NCBI GenBank assembly: GCA_018343915.1
Contig: JABRWF010000004.1
Span: 1,922,001 to 1,986,000, forward strand
Direction: 5' to 3'
Origin: Agroathelia rolfsii
Lineage: Eukaryota; Basidiomycota; Agaricomycetes; Amylocorticiales; Amylocorticiaceae
Length of the DNA: 64,000 nt
Every line of letters starts with the position of its first letter. Position 1 is the first letter of the stretch. Below, piece by piece: positions 43,903-55,531 of the stretch. The notes under the pieces are model-generated. The model had not been told where the DNA came from. It searched no databases and was given only the letters and a program-made list of their open reading frames with translations. The translations under genes were made by a program, and so were the position numbers.

Positions 43903-46900
43903 ATGGCCGGATTCGCTACGCCGGAAATGCCCTCATTGCGGGTCGAAGATGATTTCTCTCCTATATACACAGACGATTTGCCAGATGTCCGACCTCGATT
44001 TTTTGTGCCGCGTCTTCCGGATAGACCCCAAAATCCAATTTTGGATGCGTTGAAAAAGCATAGACGAGACCGAGACAGGCGACCGGTGGAAAAACAAGAA
44101 ACAGAAAGTACATTACCTCAAAATGCAGCACTCTCGCCGTTAGGTCAATTACCTGAGCTTGGCGATATATGGAAAGACCTTCTTAGTTATCCCAGGCCAA
44201 TTCAAGTAAGCAAGTACCCGCTGCACTGCCAGCTAAGCTAAATTCTGTCAGAGCGAAATCAACTCCTGGGACGCACTTCGTCCAACATTCCCTTCAGAGA
44301 TCGTCTCCTCTCCACTCATCTCCGAGGTATCGTCCGAAACCCTCTCTGCCGTAAGATATCAGTGCGTCATCTTTAATTTGTATGTTGCTTGAGGTGCGAC
44401 TTAACCCACGTCAGCTTGCAGACCAATTCAAGCGAGTCATTTGCCGAAACGATACATATTCCTGCAACAGAGCTAGCATCGTGTTTGCATCAAATGTCTA
44501 TCGGATCGTCATCTGCCTTACATCAATGGGATCAAGCATCTGAAACCTTTCGGCCGAGAAAGCGTGGTCCGGATAAGTCGGTAGCAATCATATTAGACGG
44601 GCGGGATGCTGTAATCACTGATAGGTGTGTATATAGTGGCTATGTTGCCAGGATTTTATCAATACTAATAACGCTTTATCTTTATGTAAGTCTAATGCAG
44701 AGGTTTCAAACCGTTGGGACATTACTCAGACGCCTCGAAGCGCTAGTTTCGTCCATTCGGATCAAGTTCGTACAGCTAACTACCTGAGTATGATGCATTT
44801 TTTGACGATTTTTAAGGTCTCAAAGTGATGGATCAACCATCCATGCCTTCTCTCACGCCATTTCTTCTGTGTTGGTATTCCTCAGAGACCAAATCGCAAA
44901 GTTGTTTCTACCAAATGATTCCAACACCGATGATTTTCGTTCGTTACTGAAGTTGTGGACACGTTTGAGCATTTTTGAAGAAACGCTCATTGACTTGGCA
45001 ACGTTGTGCGGTAGAGTGAGCAGCTGTTTCCTGACTACTTTTTTTTCTTCTTCTTTTTTCTTCTTTTTTTTAACGATTGTTGCAAGGACTTGGAGAAAAA
45101 ACCTTCACAATATCCCGTTTTTGAGTCCGACCCTGTTCTATTGCTTTCCCGGATATATGACTTCCTGTGCCGTCAATTCGATAGACAATCCCCGAAACTC
45201 CCGAAAGCATTGATGGCTTACCTACTCACCTATACTTCTCGGCCTTATATGCGTCTTGTCTGCGAGTCCTGTGCGTTTGGTGGTCTCAACAAGACAGACG
45301 AGCTGGGGCGAGGTCATTCTCTTCGTGATCGAAATCTAGGAGAACTTAGCGAAGACGAAGACGCCCTGGGGATACCGGAAGAGATACATGAGTCATATCC
45401 ATCCTTTTTTCCACAGAAACTCGCGTCTGGTTTGCCGAATGGAAGGAGATCTTTGGCGTTACTGAAGCAAGCACAACCAGACCACCCTCTGCTCACTCCT
45501 CGTGATCAAGAGGCCCTGGTGTGGTTTTGGACAGATGAGGCAGTTCGGTATGCTTGGGAGTCTCAAAGAGGTCCTAAACCAGACATATCACCGTTACCTG
45601 GACGCCGTGCCACCATCGTCGTAGAGAAACCATTGGATTCCCAAACAAATTCTGAGCCTCTTTCGCAGTTCTTCAAATTTAATCTAGAACCTGGATCACA
45701 CCTATCAGGGTCCTCCTGGATTATCCCGGCTGTCAAGACTCTGCAGCAGAGTGGACCTGTTTCGCAATTCCTGGATGCCTTCCCAGATACTTTACCTACA
45801 TTAACCCCCACACTGGCCCACCTCGCTGAGCTTATGTTGTCGCCACTCTCCACGCACGTGGAAACATTGTCAGACACGCTCTTGAAGATATTCCTTGCGC
45901 CTGATTCTCGGCTGAACGTTTATACCCATTTAACGCTGATGCGTTCATATTTGCTATTGACATCACCCTCGTTCAAGACCCGTCTCAATGCTACTCTGTT
46001 TTCCGACAGCGAGACACCCGAGGTTGCCCCCAGCATAACAAGCATGTCTGGCTCGACTAATCCCAAAGTTCGTTCAAGCAAGAAAAGCAAGGGTAGAAAG
46101 GCATGGGCTGTGGGACTCGCTCCCGCTCTTACAGAACGGGATACATGGCCTCCTGGAGGTGCTGATCTAAGCTATCACTTGAGAACAGTAATTGTGGACT
46201 CGCTTGAAGCCGATGAACCCGTATTTTCATCCGAAGACGGGGCCATCATCCGACGCCCTCGCTCGAAGATTGTTGAAGAGGCGGAATTCAGACTGGGATT
46301 TGCGATCCGGGACTTGCCATATGGACACGGGCGCGACAAATGGCTGAATCCTCTAGGTAAGTCCGCCAATCCCGCTATTGCGTTGTGTTTTCGTACTCAC
46401 TCGTTGCATCAGCTATCGAGTGAGTTGCATTATGTTATTGTCACAACATTGCTCATTATTTGCCCTAGAGCACTGGACTTTCTTTATATGGACTACAAAC
46501 CGCCTCCTCCTCTTGGAATCGTTGTTACACCCGAAGTTTTATCCAAGTATCAACGCGCCTTTGCATTTATTCTGAGACTTCTCAGAGGCAAGACATTTTA
46601 CGGATTGATCGCCCTCTTCACTAATTATAGACATTCATAGCGGAGAATGCGATCCATGCCACTTACCGCATCGTTCGTAAAGGTTCTAAGCCCTTGTTCC
46701 CGACCCTTGCTTCCTCACAAAAGCTTCTGCTCCAATTTCGGTTCATGGCTCAAGCGTTCATAACTACGTTGTCTTCTCATGTCATGGACGTGGTCATCCG
46801 AGGCACATTCGATGATTTCCTCGTTAAACTCCAGCCCCAGGGCAAAGGTTCTCTTAATGCTGATGAACAGCGTTTCCAGGATGTGTTTGCGTTGGCAACC

Positions 46901-47337
46901 CACCACTCCTCCGTGATGGATGAAATTTTGAGCGGCTGCTTGCTCAGATCCAGCCAGCGGGCTATTGGTGACCTTTTGCGTAGTGTGGTGGAACACATTC
47001 TTACTTTTGCTGTCTTTGTGGGAGAGCTATCCACGGGACATATAGAGGAATACCGAGGGACCAGCAAACTTGAGAACCTGTTCGCCGAGTTTCAGGCTAA
47101 AATGCAATCATTGGTCTGTATTTATCTTTGATGATCGAAATGATATCAAAGCTCACGATGGCGTTGCTCTAGATCAATACACTGAAAGCTACAGTTGACA
47201 AGGGGCCAGGGATGGAAGGTCTGTCGGCAGAGCAAGCAAACTTACTTCGTACAATGAGGATGAAAAACAAGACGACCGCAGAGGAAGTATTGTATCAATT
47301 ATTGGTACGATTAGATATTAACCGCTGGTGGAAGTGA
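43903..47337 (+). CDS. Gamma-tubulin complex component (GCP5/6-like)
   Basis: Spc97/Spc98-type component of gamma-tubulin ring complexes, which nucleate microtubules at spindle pole bodies. Start MAGFATPEMPSLRVEDDFSP at 43903; at least nine exons. N-terminal half: WDALRPTFPSEI and a GRIP1-like region (FQTVGTLLRRLEALVSSIRI, AFSHAISSVLVFLRDQIAKL, ALMAYLLTYTSRPYMRLVCE). The long exon 45096-46353 has Ser/Pro-rich insertion sequence typical of the larger GCPs. C-terminal GRIP2-like blocks: YQRAFAFILRLLRAENAIHA (spliced), QFRFMAQAFITTLSSHVMDV, VFALATHHSSVMDEILSGCL, and the end VLYQLLVRLDINRWWK at 47335. It fits GCP5/6 better than GCP2/3 by size and insertions, but I cannot be certain of the paralogue. 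Confidence 0.83.
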
Positions 47338-47414
47338 AGCATTGCGAAACATAATTGTGGTAAGGTGCCTGTTTTTAGGTACATTAAGTAAGCTCTTTTA
47401 ATGCATCAGTCATC

Positions 47415-47518
47415 GGCCTGATGGTCTAGTAGTATGATTCCTTGTTAGGGTTTCGCAGCTTAGCTGAGCGCGAGTTTCCAAATCGAGGAGGTCCCGGGTT
47501 CAATTCCCGGTCAGGCCC
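47415..47518 (+). tRNA. tRNA-Pro (AGG) with intron
   Basis: Acceptor stem GGCCTGA pairs with TCAGGCC, with discriminator C. D-arm TGGTCTAGTAGTATGATT. Anticodon stem CCTTG pairs with CGAGG; loop TTAGGG+T gives anticodon AGG, read across a 32-nt intron (47451-47482) placed after position 37. Variable loop AGGTC; T-stem CCGGG/CCCGG with loop TTCAATT. The body is very like the yeast proline tRNA. A/B box promoters are internal. Confidence 0.92.
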
Positions 47519-47603
47519 GATTCCCTTTTGCTTTTTTCATTCTTCGCCATAGGAATGCGATCGGAAGCATTGGTGTTGTTGCTATGACGGGCATCGAAGC
47601 GCG

Positions 47604-47649
47604 TTGCAATAGGACCCGGGAAAGTGCACCTTGCCGGGTCCTGCTGCAA
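47604..47649. repeat. Inverted repeat downstream of tRNA
   Basis: TTGCAATAGGACCCGG (47604-47619) pairs with CCGGGTCCTGCTGCAA (47634-47649), 14 of 16 complementary, with a 14-nt loop. Function unknown. Confidence 0.6.
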
Positions 47650-47704
47650 TCATGCATGGCATTTTTGGACCGCTTTTATGATGTTCATCGACTGCGATCA
47701 GGCT

Positions 47705-47767
47705 GAGCACCGCCTATGACTTTCAACACATTGATAAATGCCCGAAGGATACTGATGGGCGGTGCTC
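47705..47767. repeat. Second inverted repeat before DUF7330-like gene
   Basis: GAGCACCGCC (47705-47714) and GGCGGTGCTC (47758-47767) are perfect reverse complements 43 nt apart, 67 bp upstream of the next ATG. Confidence 0.55.
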
Positions 47768-47833
47768 GCAGACATCCCTTCCCTCTCGGGTTGATTACCC
47801 ATACTAGCTAACTACACTATTACACTACAAACT

Positions 47834-49094
47834 ATGCTTATGGAAAAAACTTTCAGCAACGATCAAGCTGGCAGCTCAAACGAGCATCGACGACCGAACT
47901 CAACTTCGAATTCCAAATCTTTTGGGTCTAGCAGTGTCCGCCTGTCATTTATGCCGCCGTTTCTAAACCAGACTGATGATGGTCAAATGCAGCATGAAGC
48001 CGCTGATGGGCCCAACTACGATCCTCCATCATATTTCCAATCCGAAACACCCCACCTTGATGAGGGTTCTAGTTCACCGTCGCGAACTCTCGAAGTCATC
48101 GACCAAGATCAAGTTATTGAAGACCGAGTTGTTGAAGACCAAGTCGTTAAAGATCAAGTTGAACTTGATGTAGCGTCCTCATATCTTCCTGAGTCGGTTT
48201 ATCAGCCGACGTTCGTGGCCGTTCCACGAGGTGTGAACAATCTATTCGTGCACAATAAAAGCGAGCCTATATTAGGTATGTAGCGACGTTTGTTGGCCGC
48301 CTCGGAGGTTTCTAAGCTTCTTTCTCTCCTTTCTCTCTCTCTCTCTCTCTAGGGACATATATCATCGATCCCGGCCTTGAACTTACTGACAGTCAGGGCA
48401 AAAAGAAGAAGAAAAAGTCAAAACACGGGTCATTGAATGCATCTTTTTCGTCCCGCAAAGATGAATGTCAATTGAACCTTGGTATTGCGAGCGAGGATGG
48501 TGTTCCTCGCAAGGCAAATGTCGAGATATCTTCCAAGACACATATAAGCGTCAACTTGGTAAATATCATGTTTCCTCGCTGCTTTCCGTGTGCCCTTGCT
48601 TCTTGTTTCTTACATCGGCCATTTCAGCTTCCCTCACCTTCTGACGGCAGAATACAGCTTTCTGCAAAATGTACACAAGGTTTGCTCTTCACAGCTCGCA
48701 GCCTTTTCATTTAAATTAACATTTTATTACGCTTATAGGCAACATAACCCTCATGATACCTAGATCATACAGAGGCGGGATTCAAGCAAGCACCGGCAAC
48801 AAGAACAAATTGACCTTCTTGCCAGAGCTATCTCAGGATATACGCATTGCCATCACGAAGCCGAAAGAGACGATCGTATTCGTTGGCGGCCATCCTTCCA
48901 CCTTCGCTCCGCCCGAAGCAGGTACAATTGGGTTGCAGAAGTACCAGCAAGAGACGTTACTGGACGACTTTTGTCAGCTGTATTCAAAGAAAGGGACGAT
49001 TGTCATAGGTTACGTCGGCGAGCGGCTTCCTGAACGGCCCAAGGGCTTTTTCCAGAGGCTACGTCAGCGTAAATCACAGGCGTGTATATCCTGA
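47834..49094 (+). CDS. DUF7330-like protein, copy A
   Basis: Basidiomycete protein family of unknown function; the DUF7330 assignment is from memory of the fold pattern and is tentative. Four exons. An N-terminal disordered part has a short repeated stretch (VIEDRVVEDQVVKDQV). The core starts after the first intron: GTYIIDPGLEL, then a Lys run (GKKKKKKSK), CQLNLGIASEDGVPRKANVEI, ISVNL, LPSPSDGRIQLSAKC, NITLMIPRSYRGGIQASTG, LTFLPELSQDIRIA and DDFCQLYSKKGTIVIGYVGE, ending RPKGFFQRLRQ. The same exon plan and the blocks LPSPSDGR, IPxSYRG, FLPxLS and DDFCxL occur in the two copies at 55532 and 57453, so the three are clear paralogues. No signal peptide or membrane segment. Confidence 0.8.
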
Positions 49095-49928
49095 GAGGGA
49101 GCTTTGCGCATTGACCAGGGTTTCGAGTTTGATATTGATATGGACACGGACATAAGCATAGACACTGGTTTTCGGTGGCAACGCTCAACTGCGCTATAGC
49201 TTATTGGAATAGGTTCAAAAACCGCTTCCATTGGGGCCCGAATTACGACAACACAAGCTCCACATATCTACTTGGTTGGCCAATAGTAATTTATCAAAAA
49301 GGGCATTGCATAATGATGGTTCCTTGTCTTTCGTGTATTCAGAGACATTCGCATGCTGGTAGTTTATTTGTAGATGAACGAGAAAGTTGATATATATCGC
49401 ACGCAAATTAGTGATGGCCTAACACGTCACGGCGTCGAATTTCTTCCATTGACATGTCAGGAAACAATCATATGCTCGATTTACACATACTGGTACTTGC
49501 AGAGACCTACGATGTCGGTCGGACTCGCAGCGGTATACAAGAGGATAAGTGTGCCCGTACAAGTTACTAGGCGGATCGGACATTTAAAAACCACATGATT
49601 TCCAAGTCGAGCTCCTGAATCAACATATTTCCGATGTGGTTCGGATACTATGCACTATTGCCACAAACAGGAGCAATATAAGTGACTTGCAGATCATGCA
49701 CTCGTGACCCGAGCGCCAATGATGGAAGACACCTCTGCTTTGTATTTCTTCCAATTCTATAGTATTAGCATCAGACAGCATTTTCCGATTTCTTCTGGTC
49801 TACAAAATCGAACTTTTCCGGCCCGTCTTACCCCATGATCTTGTGATCATACGCTCGACATTATAATGTGAGACTTAGCGGTATGTTGCTGCTACAGGAA
49901 GCTGTGCCTTCATCCGCGCATTTCTGCT
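49095..49928. other. Spacer, no supported gene
   Basis: No coding signal beyond short random frames. Contains the promoter of the GH78 gene. Confidence 0.4.
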
Positions 49929-52743
49929 ATGAGGTCTTTCTTGAAATTCTTGGCATTAACGGCCAATCTTCTACAAGTTCTGGCTACGGCTCCCAGTGGT
50001 CCGTGGGACACTTTCAATTTAGCCCCGAGCTCCAGAACTGTTTATGCCGCAAAGATCTACGGAACAAGTGGGAATGTGACAAACGCGGGCAATCTACTAT
50101 CCCAGACCGGGGCAGCAGTTCTTTCTGGCGATGGATCTTACGTGACGTTGGACTTTGGGAAAGAGGTATCTAGTCCATTTCGAATTTTAGAACGCTTTTA
50201 ATATCAAATGCACTCAGGTTGGAGGTCTGATTTCCCTGAACTTTGCAAATGTATCTTCCAACTCCTCCATTTCCCTATCATTTACGGAATCTCCATCTTT
50301 CATCCGCCCCTATGCCTCTGACGACTCCTCGGATGCCTCTTCATCAACTAAATTTGTACGCTCCATTTGATGCTATAATTTTCATTTCCATTTTCGTTGG
50401 TATAAAATTGATTTGTATCTAGGACGGAGTTCTTTCTGTGTCTTCGCCACTATCCACGGGCTATTGGACACAACCAACTTATGCACTTCGTGGGGGGTTC
50501 CGCTATTTGACGGTCGTCTCCACCTCAGATGATCCCGTGTCTTTCTTCAATCTCTCTTGTGCCATCTCTTTCTCACCCTCTTTCAGCAACCTTCAGGATT
50601 ATAGTGGATACTTCTATGCAGAAGATCCACTATCGGATGATAAAGATTTTTTGACCAAAGGTGAGCTTAGATTTATACTCCTGCAAATGGTAGTATTTGA
50701 CAGCCTATTTTTTCTCCTCAAAGCTTGGTATTCGGGAGCATACACTGTGCAGACAAATGTTGTACCTCTGCACACGGGACGTCAAACACCTCATGTCAAA
50801 TCGGGATGGGCGAATAATGCTACGCTTGGTGTGGCAGGACCCATTATTGTGGATGGGGTATGTTGATTTTTCTTCAATGATGTTACTTAGATTGAAATGT
50901 GGGGTTATACATACAGGCAAAACGTGATAGGTGTGTTATGACGTTTGATTTTTCGAAACAAGAGAAGCTGAAAATTCTTTCTTCGTTCAATAAAAAAGAG
51001 CAGTATGGCCTGGTATGATCCAATAATCTCTCCTCTTCCCCCGTTTTCGCTTCTATCATTAATTAAACCTTTTGCAAATAGGTGATATGGGAGTTGCTGT
51101 ACCCACGGCATTTGTTAGCACGAATGACTTGGTACCCGTGCGAAACGCTCTTTCGGTTGGTCTCAGTTTTGTCTCGTCCGTACTTTGTGATCAGCTCCAA
51201 GTTTTTCCACGTAGACCATGTTTGCCGGAATGAATGCCAAAACAGGTGCGCTTCCTGAGTCTGGCCCACCACTCAGTCAGCAGGGGAGTGATACGTATCA
51301 TATGTGTACGTTATACCCCCAGTCACGCGTGTAGTATGTGCGAAATTTTAAAAGCATGGTTGTCCAGGGACTCTGATCGGAACTTACAACTATTATCTCT
51401 ACACCGGAGATATGGAGTGGCTGCAGGAGACATGGTCAAATTACACCAAGGGCGTGGCGTACATCGCCGCCAAAATCAACAGCACCGGCCTTGTAGACAT
51501 TACAGGGCTCAGAGATTGGGGGCGTTTCGGTCAAGGCGGATACAACGCTGAAGCGAATGCAATTTATTACAAGGTATTTTCTTGTAAAAACAATTATCAT
51601 AACATTCAGTCTTATGACTATTGTTTTTCATTCCAGCTTCTTACCAACAGTGTCGACCTCGCAGAGTGGCTCAATGATACGACACTGGCAGCAGAATACA
51701 GTGCAAATGCGACTGCATTCAAGGAAGTCTATAATAACCATTTCTGGGATGCGAATCAAGGGATGTATATCGACAACTCCAGCACTACTTTGACGCCTCA
51801 GGATGCGAATTCGTTTGCTGTCTTGTTCAACCTGACTCAAAGTGCTGCCCAGGCAAGCAACGTCAGCACAAACCTACAGAAGAATTGGGGCGAGTTTGGA
51901 GCGACAGCACCTGAACTGCCCAATAACATTAGTCCATTCATTGGCAGTTTCGAGGTTTGTATGGTATTAGCTCTTTTGCCTTGCAAGAGTTATTCACCCT
52001 TTTTTTTCTCCTTGATCGTAGTTACAAGCACATTTCGAAGCAGGGAATGACGAAGTTGCACTAGATTTTTTGAGACTTCAATGGGGTTATATGCTGTTAG
52101 TTTTCCAGTTTTCTCGACTGGAATGATAAATGATGAACGTATTTAGGACTACTAACTTGAGCGTGCAATCTACATGGTTAGAAGGGTATACTACCGACGG
52201 ATCCTTGGCGTAGGTTGCTTCCAAATATAATATGGCTAATTCTAACAATTATCAAATAGCTATCGTGCGTATGATGGATACAACAATGATCCCGCCTATA
52301 CTAGGCAAGTTCTGTTTTACTGGAATACTAATCTGAAAGTTTATGAGTAATGGTACTATAGTCATTCGCACGGATGGTCCTCAGGCCCCACCAGCGCCCT
52401 GACATACTATGTCTTGGGTCTTACTATAACATCACCCCAAGGCGCTACTTGGTCTGTAGCACCTCATCTAAGTGGGCTTTCATCTGCCCAAGGCGGCTTT
52501 GAGACACCTCTGGGATGGTTCGGTGTGAATTGGAGCACAACAGATTCAACATCAACATCGAGACGGGATCTTTTCACCAGAACTGTACAGACGTTCACAG
52601 CAGAAATCACTACGCCGAGTGGCACTACGGGAACAGTCACGCTGCCATTCTCCGGCACCGTGGCTGTGGATGGCGAAAGTGTAGAAGCGAGTACTACGCT
52701 GAGATTGAGTGGCGGAACGCATACAGTGATGGTACAAGAGTAA
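49929..52743 (+). CDS. Secreted GH78 alpha-L-rhamnosidase
   Basis: Predicted extracellular enzyme removing terminal L-rhamnose from plant glycosides or pectin side chains. Signal peptide MRSFLKFLALTANLLQVLATA at the start. An N-terminal beta-sandwich region (VTLDFGKEVGGLISLNF) precedes the (alpha/alpha)6 catalytic domain: YSGAYTVQTNVVP, IIVDGAKRDRAVWPGDMGVA, TGALPESGPP, YLYTGDMEWLQETWSNYTKG, DITGLRDWGRFGQGGYNAEA, YYKLLTNSVDLAEWLNDT, NNHFWDANQGMYID, WLEGYTTDGSLAY, SHSHGWSSGPTSALTYYVLG, and a C-terminal beta domain ending HTVMVQE. The motif AKRDRAVWPGD is assembled from two 14-nt exons (50927-50940 and 50999-51012). At least ten exons. Many N-x-S/T sites fit a secreted protein. Confidence 0.88.
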
Positions 52744-53306
52744 GACTGAATAATGCTTTTGGTATTGTATTGCTGTATATCAATTGATGTCTTGTATAAT
52801 GCTTCATTCGGTCCCGGTGCATGTGCTCTCATTCAAGTCTTCATCTCACGTCCCTAACTAGAAGAAGCAATATTATGCTGCTGTGTTAAATACCAAATGT
52901 ATTTGGTTATATTGCGATAAGAGAAATACATAATTGACCGGCGACCCTATGATGATGAGGATGAAAAGGGGCGCTGATGTGGCCAAATGTGTGGTAAGTG
53001 GCGAGTACAGCCGCGACGGGCGCCGTTGACTCGGAGCTCACTGGCACTCTCCGAATCTCCAAAGTTCACACACAGCCAAACCTCGACGTATTTGAAATCT
53101 TTTGCAGTGTCGGATATTCGCGATGAACTTAATCCATCGCATGGTTAATTGTTGTGACTCAGGAATGCTATGAATATAACATCGCCCCGAAGTTGAGGCA
53201 TCCCGATGAACATACGGACTTGGCCTGGCTCACGGACATATAAAAATGAGACATCGAAAAAGAGACCGGTGTGCTATAACCAACTCAGAGATATCTCACT
53301 GGCAGC
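52744..53306. promoter_or_regulatory. Spacer with TATA box of the next gene
   Basis: No gene seen. TATAAAAA at 53239-53246 lies 68 bp upstream of the ATG at 53307 and is a likely core promoter. Confidence 0.5.
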
Positions 53307-55176
53307 ATGGCCTCTTCTAACTCCAACTATTACTACTATCAATCTACTCCTCAGGGTCAGCAGCAGCAATCACAGGGATGGTCTGCACAGCGACCGCCTC
53401 CCCAGCCTCAGCCTTGGCCCAGCGATTATCATCCATCTACCTATCAGGCCCAACAGCAGCCACAAGCATGGTCTACGCATCCGCTTCAACCCCAGCATTG
53501 GCCAAGCAACTATCCATCCACGTCTCAGGCTCAGCAACAGCAGCAATCACAGACATGGTCTGCGCAGCGACCCCAACCACAGTCCTGGCCCTCTGGTAGT
53601 AATTCGAGCAGCCAGAGCAACCAAGAGATCGTGTTCACGGATGAGGACGCCGATCATCTCTTCAACCACACCTTGTCCGCTCCGCCTCCATATAGCTTGG
53701 CTCCCCTGCCGGTTCCCATTGTGGTCCCCCGCGAGTCTACGGCGTTTGATGCGCCGTTTCTGAGAGCGTACGCCCCCGATGCGGCAGCAAGTGGTATCAA
53801 CAGGGATGATTGGCTTGCGTTCTTGGACGGGTTCAACATGGCTGCGACTACAAGCCCGCCGTTGAGGGTAGTCAACACAGTGGGACAGGTGTTGGGTTTT
53901 GTGTACGTTTGTCCTTGCAAAGACAGGACGACATTACTTATCCGTTTTCTCCTTCCAGCCCTCACCATTGGTTCGCAATCGCTGGTGCTGGTGTCCAGAC
54001 AGTAGCTCGTAAGTCGACCATGCCTGTATCCAAGCTTGAGTGATCGACCTCATCATATTGCACAATTTACAGAAGTCGCCTCCCACCCCATCTCCAAAAC
54101 ACTCACCGACCGATATCTCCGGCGCGCCAACGAAACTTACTTTGCACCCCGCGGCCTACGCGTGCGATTAGCCAAGACACCTGCCATGCGCGTCCTCGTG
54201 GGGCTAGATGCAGCAGAGCAGCCCCAGAGAAGCGGCTTCATGTACGGCCTCGGACGCGCAGCCGAGACCGCCGCGCTCCGCCTGCCGATTCCGTTCGGCA
54301 AGCGCATCGTCGAGGCGGTGAATGACCCTTTGCCGCCTCTGCCACCTGGTGCGCGTGCCGAGGACGCATCGCTGCGCCGCCTGTCGAGTCTGGGAAATGC
54401 CGTGATGCGTCTGGATTTCAACGTGCCTGACCCGCACCCACCGGAGGGGCTCATGAACCAGTTCTCGGCGTTGGCGGTAAAGATGGATAAGCAGAAGCAG
54501 CAGAAGGCGAACCGGAAGGTGGATCGTAAGCGAAGGATGTTGGATATCGCGCAGGGTAGGGCTGAGCCTCAGCATATCGATCCAAGTGCACCTAGGCAAC
54601 GACAACGATGGAATTCCTCCTCATCCTCTTCCTCGTCATCGTCCTCTTCTGACTCTGATTCCGAGGATGACAAACGTCGCTCTTCCGGCCGGGGTCGGGG
54701 GGATAAGCAACAGAGGCGGGAAGAGAAGCGCGCGAGGCGTGAGGAGAAGCGTGCAAGGCGTGATGAAAAGCGCAGGGAAAAACGCGAAAGGAAGCAACAG
54801 CGTCGTGGGGAGGATAAAGAAACCCGTAAAGATAGGCGTGCCGAGGAGCGTGCTATGCGTCTTGGGCGGCGCGGCAGCAAGGGCGTGGAAAAACTCGAGA
54901 GGCACGTAACAGCAGCGAACAGGCTCGAATATAATGCGACCGAGGATCTTGTTTGGATCGTTGTATTGACCGCAGAGCAAGGTAAGCTTATTGTAACCAG
55001 ACACTGTCGTTTAATTATCTGATGACTTTTATATTGTAGACGAACTTATTCATGGACGCGAGCTTGTTGATAACCGGGAAGACGTTGATTATCTGAGACC
55101 GGGCGAAGTGGATGATGACTTTGAAGCCGACCAAGATGAGAAGACGGCGGGACCACCACCGGCATATAGTTATTAG
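53307..55176 (+). CDS. Conserved fungal Q-rich protein of unknown function
   Basis: Family common in fungi but of unknown role. Gln/Pro/Ser-rich N-terminus with three imperfect repeats around QxQAWSxxxxQPQxWPS (about residues 15-95). The conserved part: FDAPFLRAYAPDAAASGINR, DDWLAFLDGFNMAATTSPPL, then after an intron PHHWFAIAGAGVQTVA, ISKTLTDRYLRRANETYFAP and RGLRVRLAKTPAMRVLVG. The C-terminal half is strikingly charged: a run of 13 Ser followed by acidic DSDSEDD, then Arg/Glu/Lys repeats (REEKRARREEKRARRDEKRR) near 54720-54790, and finally YNATEDLVWIVVL and DELIHGRELVDNREDVDYLR, ending PPAYSY. Four exons; stop at 55174-55176. No signal peptide. Possibly a nuclear or peripheral scaffold, but I do not assign a function. 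Confidence 0.8.
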
Positions 55177-55531
55177 CGAGTGTACGGAGTACAGTGCAGT
55201 AGAGTGATATCATATTGTGGCATAAATGTTTAGTCAATGATCGTTATCAGATAATGAAATCAGGCGTTTCTACACGAGGCAATTGCAATTGCTGCGCTGC
55301 TGCGGGCCGCATTGGAGACGATGATGTTCTCAGACCTGAGTTGACCGGATCATTACGAGGCCCATTGGCATTTAGCATCATGCACTCAAATGGCTCAATA
55401 GAGCTCCCTTTAACCCTTTCGTGCTTTATAACCTGGGCCCGCAGCAGTGCGCAGCACCTATCACAACCGCCTCCATCATTCACCCAACTGCTTGGAGATT
55501 ATAATAAAAACCACAGCTTTGAGCTATCGTC

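Noticed and set aside
48334..48352. CT-rich run as a microsatellite of interest
   Set aside because: It forms the polypyrimidine tract of an intron before an AG acceptor.
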